64,000 bases of DNA from a bacterium EF100-94H03 bin56. GTDB lineage: Bacteria; Pseudomonadota; Alphaproteobacteria; SP197. A model generated the notes under the pieces. The model saw nothing but the letters and a program-made list of their open reading frames with translations, made no database searches and was not told where the DNA came from. This document shows, piece after piece, positions 51,868 to 61,106 of this stretch (position 1 is the stretch's first letter; the number at the start of each line of letters is the position of its first letter). Where the stretch lies: NCBI GenBank assembly GCA_002238685.1, contig MPMV01000006.1, forward strand, positions 79,663 through 143,662, written 5' to 3'. The translations under genes and the position numbers were made by a program.

Positions 51868-52481
51868 CCAAGGCCTTCAGGGCGAACGCGCTTCGCACGC
51901 TCGCCACGACGATCACCTACCTCGAAATGTCCGCAAGACCGGCGAGACCGGCGCGGCCGGCGCCTGTCGGAAAGGTGGCGTTGCTGCGGGCGGAACGGCC
52001 GCCGCGATCCTTCTACCTGTGGCTCTATCGCAGTGTCGGTCGTGACTGGAACTGGACCGACCGCCTGGTGTGGACGGAAGACGGCCTCCTTGACGTGATC
52101 CACCATCCGGACGTCGAGATCATCGTCTGCAATGTCGGCGGCGTGCCGGCAGGCTTCGCGGAGCTGGACTTTCGCCGGCCGGGAACCGGTGAGCTGGCTC
52201 TCTTCGGGTTCCTGCCGGAGTACCAGGGCAAAGGCTACGGCGGCTACTTTCTCGACCACGTCATCGACGCAATGTGGCGGCCGGGCGTCGACCTGGCGCT
52301 GGTCGATACCAACGCCCGGGACCATCCCCGGGCCCTCGCCATGTACCAGAAGGCCGGGTTCAGGGTGGTCCGTCGCGAAGAGGCCTGGCTCATTCCCGAC
52401 GCCCATTTCCAGGGCGCCTTCGACCTCCCGCCGTCGGCCGAGATCTTCAATCTGCAGAGACGGGAGGAAGGGGCAGGATGA
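51864..52481 (+). CDS. GNAT-family N-acetyltransferase
   Basis: A 205-residue acyl-CoA N-acyltransferase. The CoA-binding motif A is FLPEYQGKGYGGYFL, followed by LVDTNARDHPRALAMYQKAGF. GTG 51864 overlaps the sulfurtransferase stop (GTGA). The N-terminus has an imperfect RPA repeat (SARPARPARPAP). In this operon it probably acetylates an amino acid or a cysteine-like compound, perhaps as detoxification. Confidence 0.85.
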   Translation: MTKAFRANALRTLATTITYLEMSARPARPARPAPVGKVALLRAERPPRSFYLWLYRSVGRDWNWTDRLVWTEDGLLDVIHHPDVEIIVCNVGGVPAGFAELDFRRPGTGELALFGFLPEYQGKGYGGYFLDHVIDAMWRPGVDLALVDTNARDHPRALAMYQKAGFRVVRREEAWLIPDAHFQGAFDLPPSAEIFNLQRREEGAG

Positions 52482-53644
52482 AAGACGACACCCGCGCGGT
52501 GACCGCCGGGCGCGATCCGCACAACAATCACGGCATCGTCAATCCGCCGGTCTACCATGCTTCCACCGTCCTCTTCCCGACCCTGGAAGCCTTGCAGGAA
52601 GGCCACGCCAGGAATCCGCGCCAGGTGGTCTACGGACGCAACGGAACGCCAACCACCCATTCACTCCAGGACGCCTACGCCGCACTCGAGGGCGCGGACA
52701 TGGCGGTGGCGACAGGTTCGGGCAAGGCGGCAATCGTGACGGCGCTGCTTTCCTGCCTGGAATCGGGGGATCACCTGCTTGTCGCCGATTCAGCCTACCT
52801 TCCCACCCGGACCTTCGCCGACGGCATCCTGCGTTCGTTCGGCATCGAAACGAGTTACTACGATCCTGCGGCCGGTGAGGATCTTGCCGCCCGGATGCGT
52901 CCCAACACCAGGGCCGTCTACACGGAGAGTCCGGGATCACTCACCTTCGAGGTCCAGGACCTTCCGACCATCTCCGCCATCGCGCACGAGAACGGAGCCG
53001 TGGTCATCAACGACAACACATGGTCGGGAGGGTACTTCCTCAAGCCCTTCGATCTGGGGGTCGACATCGTCGTGCAGGCGGGAACCAAGTACATCGTCGG
53101 CCATTCCGACGCCATGTGCGGTCTCGTCGCGGCCAGGGGCGCCTGGTGCGAGCGCGTCTGGCACACCTTCCTGGCGCTCGGCAACTGCATCGGCCCCGAT
53201 GACGCCTACCTCGCCCAGCGCGGCATCCGCACCATCGCCGTCAGACTCCGGCGCCATCACGAGACCGGTCTTCGCCTGGCAGCCTGGCTGTGTCGCCACC
53301 CGGACGTGGTCCGCGTGCTCCATCCCGGTCTCGATTCAGATCCCGGCCACGCGTTGTGGAAACGTGATTTCACCGGTGCCAGCGGTCTCTTCGGCGTTCT
53401 CCTGGCACCCACCAGCCGGCAAGCCCTTGCCGCCATGGTGGACGGTCTCACGCTCTTTGGCATGGGCTGGTCCTGGGGTGGCTACGAGAGTCTCCTCGTC
53501 CCCGTCGATCCCTCGTCGTCACGCACCGCCGTCCCCTGGACCGAAGCGGGCCAGCTGCTGCGCATCCACGCGGGACTGGAGGACGCCGACGATCTTATCG
53601 CTGATCTCGACGCGGCATTCGAGCGCCGCAAACAGGCATCCTGA
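52478..53644 (+). CDS. metC: Cystathionine beta-lyase
   Basis: This 388-residue Cys/Met-metabolism PLP enzyme has the internal aldimine lysine Lys204 (AGTKYIVGHSD), the VATGSGKAAIVTALLSCLESGDHLL loop and the C-terminal LRIHAGLEDADDLIADL. The family cleaves C-S bonds in cystathionine or cysteine, releasing sulfide, pyruvate and ammonia. A strong GGAGGAAGGGG site precedes ATG 52478, which also overlaps the GNAT stop. It ends the operon and converges with the D-cysteine desulfhydrase-like gene. Confidence 0.9.
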   Translation: MKDDTRAVTAGRDPHNNHGIVNPPVYHASTVLFPTLEALQEGHARNPRQVVYGRNGTPTTHSLQDAYAALEGADMAVATGSGKAAIVTALLSCLESGDHLLVADSAYLPTRTFADGILRSFGIETSYYDPAAGEDLAARMRPNTRAVYTESPGSLTFEVQDLPTISAIAHENGAVVINDNTWSGGYFLKPFDLGVDIVVQAGTKYIVGHSDAMCGLVAARGAWCERVWHTFLALGNCIGPDDAYLAQRGIRTIAVRLRRHHETGLRLAAWLCRHPDVVRVLHPGLDSDPGHALWKRDFTGASGLFGVLLAPTSRQALAAMVDGLTLFGMGWSWGGYESLLVPVDPSSSRTAVPWTEAGQLLRIHAGLEDADDLIADLDAAFERRKQAS

Positions 53645-53773
53645 CACACATGGCAGGAGGACGTACCGGGGTGGGTGATGCGGGTCAAGGTTGGGCGGGA
53701 TCTCGCGTCTGGAGTTTCGGGCGCTGTTGTCTTGAGGATCGTATCGGCGGCGCAAGCCGCAGTTGCGGTACGG

Positions 53774-54835
53774 TCAGGAATCGAACCTTGTCAGCTCGAT
53801 GGGAGGGAATTGACCGGCATAGGCATGGACCGCCGGGTTGCCTCCCAGGTGCATGAGCAGGATGCGGCTGTCGGGTTCGAAACGTCCTGTTTCCGCCAGG
53901 TTGAGCAACCCCCGCACCGCCTTCCCTTCGTACACCGGGTCGGCCATCAGGCCTTCGCTGCGCGCCAGCAGGTGGATCCCCTCATTAACGTCTTCAGATG
54001 CGACGCCGTAAGGGTCGGTCGTGGCCGAGATGACCTCGATGTCTTCGGGGCTGACTCGCTCTTTCAGATCGAGCTTCTCCAGCGTTGCATTCGCCAACCG
54101 GAGTACGCGTGCCTTCTTGATCTCAACCTCGTCATCGTCCGACACGCCGATCACTCGGGTATCGCCTTCCAGCGCGGCGAATCCGGCTACCAGTCCGGCC
54201 TGCGTGCTACTGCTACCTGTACAATGAACCACGTAGTCGAAGTGTAGCCCAAGGCCCCGCGATTGCCTTGTGATTTCCGTGGCGCAGGCTACATAGCCCA
54301 TGCTCCCCAGGGGGTGGTCCGACGCGCCGCCCGGGATCGGGTAGGGTCTGCGTCCCTGTTGGCGCAGATGATCGACCAGATTCGCGAGCGGGCTGTTGTC
54401 CTCGATGTGGCGTTCGCGATCGTCGAGGAATAGCTCGGCGCCCAGGATGCTGCTCAGCAGGATGTTCCCGACCTGCCTGTATCCCGGTCCTGCGTCCCTG
54501 GCCCACCCACAGTGCATCAAGGCGCATTGGAGTCCGTACCTGGCCGCTGCCGCCGCCGTTTGCCGGGTATGGTTCGATTGGATCGCCCCGACTGTAACAA
54601 GCGTGTCGGCGCCGTTTCGCAAGGCGTCGCCCACCAGGAATTCCAGCTTGCGGGACTTATTGCCGCCACCCGCCAGTCCGGTAAGATCATCGCGCTTGAT
54701 CCACAGGTCCGGCCCTCCCAGGCGCGCGCCGAAACGGGCGAGCCTGTGGATCGGCGTGGGTAACTGGACCAGGGGCGTGCGGGGCAGATCCGGAAGCCTG
54801 GACAGCCAATCGGCGAGTTCTTCATCCCGCTTCAT
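53774..54835 (-). CDS. D-cysteine desulfhydrase / ACC deaminase family PLP enzyme
   Basis: This 353-residue fold-type II PLP enzyme of the DcyD/ACC deaminase group has the PLP lysine at about 60 in AGGGNKSRKLEFL and the VGAIQSNHTRQTAAAAA segment. The C-terminal YEGKAVRGLLNL and LLMHLGGNPAV are family-typical. It would convert D-cysteine to pyruvate, sulfide and ammonia, or deaminate a related substrate. It converges with the cysteine operon and sits 39 bases after the TauD-type gene on the same strand. Confidence 0.87.
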   Translation of the reverse strand: MKRDEELADWLSRLPDLPRTPLVQLPTPIHRLARFGARLGGPDLWIKRDDLTGLAGGGNKSRKLEFLVGDALRNGADTLVTVGAIQSNHTRQTAAAAARYGLQCALMHCGWARDAGPGYRQVGNILLSSILGAELFLDDRERHIEDNSPLANLVDHLRQQGRRPYPIPGGASDHPLGSMGYVACATEITRQSRGLGLHFDYVVHCTGSSSTQAGLVAGFAALEGDTRVIGVSDDDEVEIKKARVLRLANATLEKLDLKERVSPEDIEVISATTDPYGVASEDVNEGIHLLARSEGLMADPVYEGKAVRGLLNLAETGRFEPDSRILLMHLGGNPAVHAYAGQFPPIELTRFDS

Positions 54836-54874
54836 ATCTCGATTCTCCGGCCTTCACCCGGGCCACCGCTTCGG

Positions 54875-55726
54875 TCACTCCTCGAGAGTGGGTCCGGCCC
54901 CCTTCACCCGCGTCTGGCGCATGTAGCGCCGATAGCGGTCCGCATCGAAGCCCGCACCCCGGTGGAGCAGGCAGCGATTGTCCCAGATCACGAGATCCCC
55001 GGGCCGCCAGCGGTGGGCGAGCACATGTTCGTCCGCAGTCGTTTCCTCGAGCAGACCGTCGAGCAGATCCCTGCTCTTCTCGAAGGACCAGCCCTCCACC
55101 TCGCGGGCATGGGAGCCAATATAGAGATTTTTCGCGCCGGTCTGCGGATTGCGGCGCACCAGGCGTTGCCGCACGGGTGGCAGCGAGGCGGCATGGGTCG
55201 CCATCACGGCATCGGGATGGACCTTGGTCCGTGAGTACACGTAGTCGTGGATGGCAACGAGAGGTTCGAGGCGTGTCTGGTCCGATGCAGCGAGGCGGTT
55301 CCAGGCGCTGCGCTGGCTGGCGAAGAGCGTCTCGCCGCCTTCATCAGGCGTTTCGTAGGCGCAGGTGATCGACACGAAGCTCGGCACGGCACGAAACGAC
55401 GAATCCGAATGCCACATGTTGTTGCCGGTCTGGTAAACCGTCTCCTTGTGGTCGTTGCGGCGCACCGTGCCGTCCTCGCGCACATTGCCGACGGTGCCGA
55501 ACCACGCGACCTTGCCTTCCCGGCCCAGGCGGACGTGTTCGGCTTCAGGCTCGCCAAGACTGCGGGTGAGAGCGAGATGCGTCTCGTCACCGCTGGCGAT
55601 CCCGGGTATGTGGATGAAGGAGTAGCGGTCGATCAGCTGTCTGAGCGCGGCAATGTCAAGCGCCTCGATCGAGGGGCACTCGAGCCTGACGCCGAACTCG
55701 GCGTGAAGCGGGGTCGGGTTGTGCAT
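54875..55726 (-). CDS. TauD/TfdA-type Fe(II)/2-oxoglutarate dioxygenase
   Basis: This 283-residue dioxygenase has the facial triad His106 and Asp108 (MWHSDSSF) with His255 (RCLLHRGAGF), and Arg270 for 2-oxoglutarate. It would hydroxylate an organic substrate, as taurine dioxygenase releases sulfite from taurine. The substrate here is unknown. ATG 55726 follows GGAGGCG. It lies between a D-cysteine-desulfhydrase-like gene and the DddP-like gene, all on the minus strand, with a gap of 25 bases to the latter. Confidence 0.88.
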   Translation of the reverse strand: MHNPTPLHAEFGVRLECPSIEALDIAALRQLIDRYSFIHIPGIASGDETHLALTRSLGEPEAEHVRLGREGKVAWFGTVGNVREDGTVRRNDHKETVYQTGNNMWHSDSSFRAVPSFVSITCAYETPDEGGETLFASQRSAWNRLAASDQTRLEPLVAIHDYVYSRTKVHPDAVMATHAASLPPVRQRLVRRNPQTGAKNLYIGSHAREVEGWSFEKSRDLLDGLLEETTADEHVLAHRWRPGDLVIWDNRCLLHRGAGFDADRYRRYMRQTRVKGAGPTLEE

Positions 55727-55751
55727 GTCGCCTCCGCAGCGTGGCAGGGTA

Positions 55752-56993
55752 TCAGGACGCCCAGGTCTCATCCATGGGATAGGTATCCAGACGTTCGTAT
55801 CCGGTTGGCGTGACCAGCAGCTGCTGTTCGAGTTTCACCGCCTCGCGCCCGCCCTCGGTGCCGACCAGTGACTCGACACACAACACCATGCCCGGATGGA
55901 TGATGTCGTCGTAGCCGCGTTCGGCAAAATCCTCCCAGTGGGCAATCGCCGGATACTCGTCGACCAGGCCCACTCCGTGGGCAATGATGCCATACCGGCT
56001 GGCCAGGAACTCGTCTGGGATGGGCCATGCCTTCTCGGACCACTCCCGGAACGACAACCCCGGTTTCAGCAGCTCCTTGTTGTGTTCGAGCTGCTCCATG
56101 GCCGCCATGTAGAGCCTTTGCTGTTCGTTGGTGGGACGGGCATCACAGATCCACGCCCGCGAGATGTCGGAACAGTAGCCGTAGGGGCCCACGAGGTCGG
56201 TATCGAAGCTCACCATGTCGCCCTTCTCGATCACCCTCATGGAGCACTCCTGCATCCAGGGGTTGGTGCGCGGTCCCGAGGCCAGCAGGCGGGTCTCGAT
56301 CCATTCCCCGCCTTCGGCGATGTTGGCTTCGTGAAGCTTCGCCCACAGGGCGTTCTCGGTGAGGCCGGGCCGCAGGCTCTCGCGCATCGCCCGAATTCCC
56401 TTTTCGGACGCCTCGATGGCACAGCGCATCAGGACGATCTCCTCGGGCGTCTTGATCTTGCGCGCCTCCTCCATCAGCGCAAAGCCGTCATTGAGATCAA
56501 GATTCTCATTCGCCAGGGCGTGGTAGAGATCGGCGCCCATGCGGTCGATGCCGATCCGCCGGTTGCCGGCGCCGTGCTCGCGCACCACGTCGGCGATCTC
56601 CCGGGCGAACTCGCGGGCGTGTTCGTCGATTCGGTTGCCGGATGTGAAGTACGTCGCCGCCCGCGCCGGCCGCCGCTCGCTGATTCCCGGATACCCGCGG
56701 GTGAGATGGTCGCTGTGGCCGAACTCGAAGAGGATGACCGGTCCATCCGTCGCCACGAAGCAGTAGCGGACCTCGTTGTGCAGGCACCACACCTGCATGT
56801 TGGTCGCATCGATGGCATAGCGCACATTGAGCTGGTCGAAGAGCAGGACCCCGGCGAGGTCGCTGCGGGAGAGTTGCCGGTGAACGTTGGCAAGGCGGTC
56901 GCGCCGGACCTTGTCGAGATCGACGGGCGCCGTGCTGCATTCCAAGGCTCCGCGCTGCACGGCCTCGGCCGTCGAAATGCGTGAGGTCGTCAT
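55752..56993 (-). CDS. dddP: DddP-like M24-family DMSP lyase candidate
   Basis: This 413-residue M24 homologue resembles DddP, the lyase that cleaves dimethylsulfoniopropionate to dimethyl sulfide and acrylate. As recalled, the ligands of the published DddP are D295, D297, D307, H371, E406 and E421. Here D264, D266, D276, H339, E374 and E389 have the same spacing apart from one residue between D276 and H339. The RLLASGPRTNPWMQEC segment and the C-terminal YPMD stretch are typical of DddP. Close non-lyase relatives exist, so DMSP cleavage is likely but not proved. It is the first of three same-strand genes, with TauD-type and D-cysteine-desulfhydrase-like genes following. Confidence 0.8.
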   Translation of the reverse strand: MTTSRISTAEAVQRGALECSTAPVDLDKVRRDRLANVHRQLSRSDLAGVLLFDQLNVRYAIDATNMQVWCLHNEVRYCFVATDGPVILFEFGHSDHLTRGYPGISERRPARAATYFTSGNRIDEHAREFAREIADVVREHGAGNRRIGIDRMGADLYHALANENLDLNDGFALMEEARKIKTPEEIVLMRCAIEASEKGIRAMRESLRPGLTENALWAKLHEANIAEGGEWIETRLLASGPRTNPWMQECSMRVIEKGDMVSFDTDLVGPYGYCSDISRAWICDARPTNEQQRLYMAAMEQLEHNKELLKPGLSFREWSEKAWPIPDEFLASRYGIIAHGVGLVDEYPAIAHWEDFAERGYDDIIHPGMVLCVESLVGTEGGREAVKLEQQLLVTPTGYERLDTYPMDETWAS

Positions 56994-57031
56994 GATGTCC
57001 GGTCTCCCTTGCTGCCCTTGCAGAACAGATG

Positions 57032-57107
57032 TGGCGCGCCCTCCAGGATTCGAACCTGGGACCTACGGCTTAGAAGGCCGTTGCTCTATCCTCTGAGCTA
57101 AGGGCGC
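57032..57107 (-). tRNA. tRNA-Arg (anticodon TCT)
   Basis: The complete 76-base cloverleaf reads from GCGCCCT at 57107 to an encoded CCA at 57034-57032. The anticodon loop is CTTCTAA, giving anticodon TCT. The T-arm is CCAGG with TTCGAAT and CCTGG. All stems pair. Confidence 0.95.
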
Positions 57108-57170
57108 CTGTGATGACAACGGGCCTGGCATGACCCGCACCTGATTCTGACCGTTTGCGATGCGGGGCCG

Positions 57171-57470
57171 TCAGCTGCCCGGTCTCTCCCAGCGGAAATT
57201 CTCGGCATAGGATTTCGGCCTGATCCTTCTCTCGCGGCGTTCGATCACGCTGTACGCGATGCCATGGCGTTCTGCATAGGCCACGGCCGCATCGCGGGTC
57301 TCGAACCACAGCCTGATCTCGTCGGCCATCATGTCGGATGATCCTGTCCAGCCCGTGAGGGAGTCGACCGACTTCGCCGCTGACGGCACGTACTCGAGAA
57401 GCCAGCGGCGGGTTCCGGCGTGTCCCGACTGCATGGCCGACTTGGCCGGACAATAGATTCTGGCGGTCAT
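57171..57470 (-). CDS. NDUFS4-like respiratory complex I subunit
   Basis: This 99-residue protein of the NDUFS4/ETC_C1 family is an accessory subunit of NADH:quinone oxidoreductase in alphaproteobacteria and mitochondria. Typical segments are RIYCPAKSAMQSGHAGTRRW, LTGWTGSSDM and HGIAYSVIERRERRIRPKSY. It is encoded apart from the nuo operon between two tRNA genes. Confidence 0.9.
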   Translation of the reverse strand: MTARIYCPAKSAMQSGHAGTRRWLLEYVPSAAKSVDSLTGWTGSSDMMADEIRLWFETRDAAVAYAERHGIAYSVIERRERRIRPKSYAENFRWERPGS

Positions 57471-57500
57471 CGCGCCTCCTCCGGAAAGGCGGTCATGATG

Positions 57501-57577
<77 letters not shown>

Positions 57578-57612
57578 AACACCCTACTTCTTGGCCCCGA
57601 CCGGCAGCAACG

Positions 57613-58749
57613 TCAAGGGCCGGTGCCAGCCAATGTCTGTTCCAGCAGGTCCCTGACAACGGCCGTGAGGGCCTCGTCGGCCCCGGCATCGCCGCCGGCC
57701 TGCCGGAAGACCGATCGCTGGCGTTCCGCCGAAGTTCCCCTGGCAACGATCTTTCGGGTGTGCTCGACCTCGGCCCGGCACCCCAGCGCGTCGGCGTCTT
57801 CTCCCACCAGTCCGATCAGTTCATCGAGAAGTTCCCCATAGGGAACCAGTTGCCTCTTGCCGAAATCCACCAGTTCGCTGCGTACGCCAAAACGCTGCGC
57901 CAGCCAGCGGTTCTCCTGGACCAGGAGGTTGGAGTACTCACGCCACGCCTGGTTTGCCATGCGCAGGCGGAAGAGCATGCGCAGGATGCACTGAAAGAGG
58001 GCAGCCACACCGAGAGCATCCTCGATGTCGGGACAAACGTCGCAGATGCGCATCTCGAGCGTCGGGAACCGCGCGCTGGGACGCAGGTCCCACCAGATCT
58101 TGGTGCCATCTTCAAGGAGTCCGGAACTCGTCATGTGCCGGACCAGGCGTTCGTATTCGGACCAGCTCTGAAGCCTGTCGGGGAGGCCGGTGCGCGGCAG
58201 GCTGTCGAACACCGTGAGACGGTAGGAGTTGAGACCGGTATCGCGGCCCTGCCAGAAGGGTGACGACGTGGTGAGGCACAAGAGATGCGGAAGGAAGTAC
58301 CTCGCCTGGTTCATCAGATCGATGCGAGTCTCTGGGTCATCGATACCGATGTGGACATGCATGCCGCAGATCAGCAGCCTGCGCGCCACCGCCTGGTGGT
58401 CCCGAGCCAGACCCTCGTAGCGTTCCTTGTGGGTGTAGTCCTGCTCGCGCCAGTCACCGAACGGGTGCGTTGAACAGGCAACAGGGGCCAGACCATGGCG
58501 CCCGGCGATTCGCGCCACACCGCTTCTCAGTCGCTTCAGTTCCTCTCGCGCTTCGCCGATGCGGCGGCACACCTTCGTGCCAATCTCCACCTGCGCGCGC
58601 AGGAACTCAGTCGTCACCTGCTCGCCGAGTTCACCGACACATTCACTGATCAACGTCTCCGGCACGTCACGGGCAAGCGCGCCGCTGGCAACATCGACGA
58701 GGTGGTATTCCTCCTCGATGCCGATGGTGAAATCCGGGTCGGTGATCAC
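57613..58749 (-). CDS. YbdK-type carboxylate-amine ligase (GCS2 family)
   Basis: This 378-residue member of glutamate-cysteine ligase family 2 has FTIGIEEEYHLVD at the N-terminus, RRLLICGMHVHIGI, SYRLTVFDSLPRTGLP and TKIWWDLRPS...EMRICDVCPD. Such enzymes form gamma-glutamyl-cysteine-like amides with weak activity. It lies nine bases after a D-hydroxyacid dehydrogenase gene that is coupled to a Rieske oxygenase. This mixed operon does not point to glutathione synthesis. Confidence 0.88.
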   Translation of the reverse strand: MITDPDFTIGIEEEYHLVDVASGALARDVPETLISECVGELGEQVTTEFLRAQVEIGTKVCRRIGEAREELKRLRSGVARIAGRHGLAPVACSTHPFGDWREQDYTHKERYEGLARDHQAVARRLLICGMHVHIGIDDPETRIDLMNQARYFLPHLLCLTTSSPFWQGRDTGLNSYRLTVFDSLPRTGLPDRLQSWSEYERLVRHMTSSGLLEDGTKIWWDLRPSARFPTLEMRICDVCPDIEDALGVAALFQCILRMLFRLRMANQAWREYSNLLVQENRWLAQRFGVRSELVDFGKRQLVPYGELLDELIGLVGEDADALGCRAEVEHTRKIVARGTSAERQRSVFRQAGGDAGADEALTAVVRDLLEQTLAGTGP

Positions 58750-58758
58750 GGCGGGCCG

Positions 58759-59775
58759 TCAATAGCCCAGTTCGGGCCGCACGATGTTGCGAAGCCCTTC
58801 GCCAGCCATGAACCGGCGCATGTTGTCGAAGAAAATGGAAAGTGTCGTCTCCACATAGGTTTCGCCATCATCGGCGGAGATGTGGGGCATGACCATCAGG
58901 TTGGGTGTCGTCCAAAGGGGAGAGTCGGCCTGGAGGGGTTCCGGGTCGAAGACATCGAGAATGGCGCCCGAGAGATGGCCACTCACCAGCAGCTCAACAA
59001 CCGCGTCATAGTCCACCGTGGCGGCACGGCCGATGTTGATGAGGCCGGCACCCGGTTTCAGGGCCTTAAGGCGGTTGCGATCGATGAGTCCGACAGTCTC
59101 GGGCGTGGCAGGAACGGACACCAGCACGTGATCGGCCTCCGGAAGAAGGGAGTCGAGGTCGCCAGGCGTTCCCATCGTTTCCACCGAGGGATGGGAGTTT
59201 CCGTGACGGCTGATCCCGAGAACCCTCAATCCGGCGCCGTGCAGGCGATCGGCCGCTCCTCCCCCGAGGCTGCCGACGCCGACGATGAGCACCGTCGTCC
59301 CCTCCACCGGTGTCGCATAGAGCGAGTGCCATAACTTGCGGCGCTGGTTGGTGACGATTGCGGGGATGCGGGAGTGCAGCATGAGAACGGCCATGAGGGC
59401 GAAATCGCCCGCCTTCCTTGCCTGGGCACCCTTGTTGTTGGTGACCACCAGGCCTTCCGGCACCCAGTCCATGGGGCAGAGATGCTCCACGCCGGCCCCG
59501 ATGATGTGGATCCACTTGAGGTTTGGCGCCACAACCTCCAGGTTTTCCGTCGGCAGATCCCAGCACATCAGAACCTCGGCCGTCTTCATCGCCTCGGCGA
59601 AGTTCTCGGTATCCCAGTCGATGGTGGTGGACAGCCTGTGCTTCAGGTCGGGCCACGACTCCAGCGCAGCATCATAGCGTTGTCGCGTCGTGGTGAAGAC
59701 CGGTTCCGCCTCCGGCGTCGGCGGAAAGGTATCGGGATGGGCGTGGTTGTTCTTGACGTGAACCCGGATCGTCAT
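58759..59775 (-). CDS. D-2-hydroxyacid dehydrogenase family protein
   Basis: A 338-residue NAD-linked dehydrogenase with an N-terminal substrate domain and a nucleotide domain GTTVLIVGVGSLGGGAADRL. Catalytic Arg and His are expected in LINIGRAATVDY and MPHISADDGETY. The family reduces 2-oxoacids such as glyoxylate, pyruvate or hydroxypyruvate. Its ATG overlaps the Rieske-oxygenase stop by four bases (ATGA). Confidence 0.88.
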   Translation of the reverse strand: MTIRVHVKNNHAHPDTFPPTPEAEPVFTTTRQRYDAALESWPDLKHRLSTTIDWDTENFAEAMKTAEVLMCWDLPTENLEVVAPNLKWIHIIGAGVEHLCPMDWVPEGLVVTNNKGAQARKAGDFALMAVLMLHSRIPAIVTNQRRKLWHSLYATPVEGTTVLIVGVGSLGGGAADRLHGAGLRVLGISRHGNSHPSVETMGTPGDLDSLLPEADHVLVSVPATPETVGLIDRNRLKALKPGAGLINIGRAATVDYDAVVELLVSGHLSGAILDVFDPEPLQADSPLWTTPNLMVMPHISADDGETYVETTLSIFFDNMRRFMAGEGLRNIVRPELGY

Positions 59776-61106
59776 GCCGGCAGTCCGTTCGCTTCCAGGT
59801 CCTTCAGTGCGGCGATGACATGAGCGTCCCGTGCGTCCGGCGCCAGCGCTTCGGCGGCGAACTGGAGTTCCATCACCGCCATTCCGACACGCTTCAGGTA
59901 CGCCTGGTCATCTCCGTTGGCGGGGAGGTGGAGTACCGTGTCACCGCCGTAGGTGGGCACCGTCGCAGGCCACATGGACGTGACATGCGCCGGCTCGTCG
60001 CCCTCCTGGAGGGCGGTAACGATGTTGCGCATGCGACGGCGACAGAGAGTGATGCCACGGTCGCTGGGAACGAGGTTTTCCCGGTCATGTTCGGTAATCG
60101 GACCCATGCCCTCGGTGGCCTCCGCATCCGCCGGGAAACGCTGGCGTTCCTCATAGGGCCTGTCAAAGATCTCTCCCTGCTCGATGAGTTCCGGGCCATC
60201 GGGCGTGTTGTAGCTCTCCGGATCACCGCGCTCGCCGAAGATCGCCCAGGCAAGGCAGGTGGTTTCGTGGTCATCCACCGGCACCACCCAGCGGGCGAAG
60301 GACGTACGGCCGAAGTAGCGGGTGCGTGTGCCGTCGGCGGCAAACGCCGCTCCGGCCTGGGTAAAGTTCGGCAGGACGACCTCATTGACGCGGACCCAGA
60401 CATTGTCGTCCACCCGCCTCGTCGCCGTCCCGAGAAATGAGCAAGGCCTCTCGTAGAACTTCATTTCGCCGATTTCGCCGAATCCCTGGCTGAACTGTTC
60501 GCGGCTCATGCGGGAATGCAGGAAGGCGGTGTGGAGCGGGTCGAGAATGGCGTCGAGAACCTGCAGCCAGTTACAGCGGAAGGGCGCCCGGTAGGGCACC
60601 AGGACGTGTCCCGGCATCTCCAGGGTGTCATAAACGGGAAACTCCGGCACATGTTCGGGAGGGCCCAGATAGGCGAAGATCAGCCCCTTGTACTCCCTCG
60701 CCGGATAGGCACCCAGCCGGGTCGAGGACCGGATCCGTTCTTCCACGCCATTCGGCTGGCCAGGCACCTCCAGGATGGTCCCGTCAACATCGAAGAGCCA
60801 GCCGTGGTAACAGCACCGGATGCCGCGGTCCTCGCACACGCCGAACTCCAGGGAGGCACGGCGGTGCGGGCAGTTCCTGTGGACCAGCCCGTAACGCCCG
60901 CTCCTGTCGCGAAACACCACCAGGTCCTCACCGAGAACGCGAATGCGCCCGGGCAACCGCCCGACCTCTTCGGCCATGGCCACCGGGTGCCAATAGCGGC
61001 GCAGATATTCGCCGGCCGGCGTTCCCGGGCCTACCCGGACCAGCAGTTCGTCATGGCCTCCCGGTCCGGCGCGACGGTATCCATCGAAGGGCACTGAAGT
61101 CTTCAT
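59772..61106 (-). CDS. Rieske-type aromatic-ring or amine oxygenase, large subunit
   Basis: A 444-residue oxygenase with the Rieske cluster motif C79-x-H81 (CPHRR) and C98-x2-H101 (CCYHGW), followed by a mononuclear iron site in LDAILDPLHTAFLH. The order resembles vanillate demethylase and related three-component oxygenases. No reductase gene is adjacent. ATG 61106 begins the family-like N-terminus. It heads a three-gene operon with the dehydrogenase and the YbdK-type ligase. Confidence 0.88.
   Translation of the reverse strand: MKTSVPFDGYRRAGPGGHDELLVRVGPGTPAGEYLRRYWHPVAMAEEVGRLPGRIRVLGEDLVVFRDRSGRYGLVHRNCPHRRASLEFGVCEDRGIRCCYHGWLFDVDGTILEVPGQPNGVEERIRSSTRLGAYPAREYKGLIFAYLGPPEHVPEFPVYDTLEMPGHVLVPYRAPFRCNWLQVLDAILDPLHTAFLHSRMSREQFSQGFGEIGEMKFYERPCSFLGTATRRVDDNVWVRVNEVVLPNFTQAGAAFAADGTRTRYFGRTSFARWVVPVDDHETTCLAWAIFGERGDPESYNTPDGPELIEQGEIFDRPYEERQRFPADAEATEGMGPITEHDRENLVPSDRGITLCRRRMRNIVTALQEGDEPAHVTSMWPATVPTYGGDTVLHLPANGDDQAYLKRVGMAVMELQFAAEALAPDARDAHVIAALKDLEANGLPA

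Noticed and set aside
58495..59334. A 279-codon plus-strand frame opposite the YbdK ligase and D-hydroxyacid dehydrogenase genes
   Set aside because: Antisense to two recognisable enzymes, and no family resemblance of its own.
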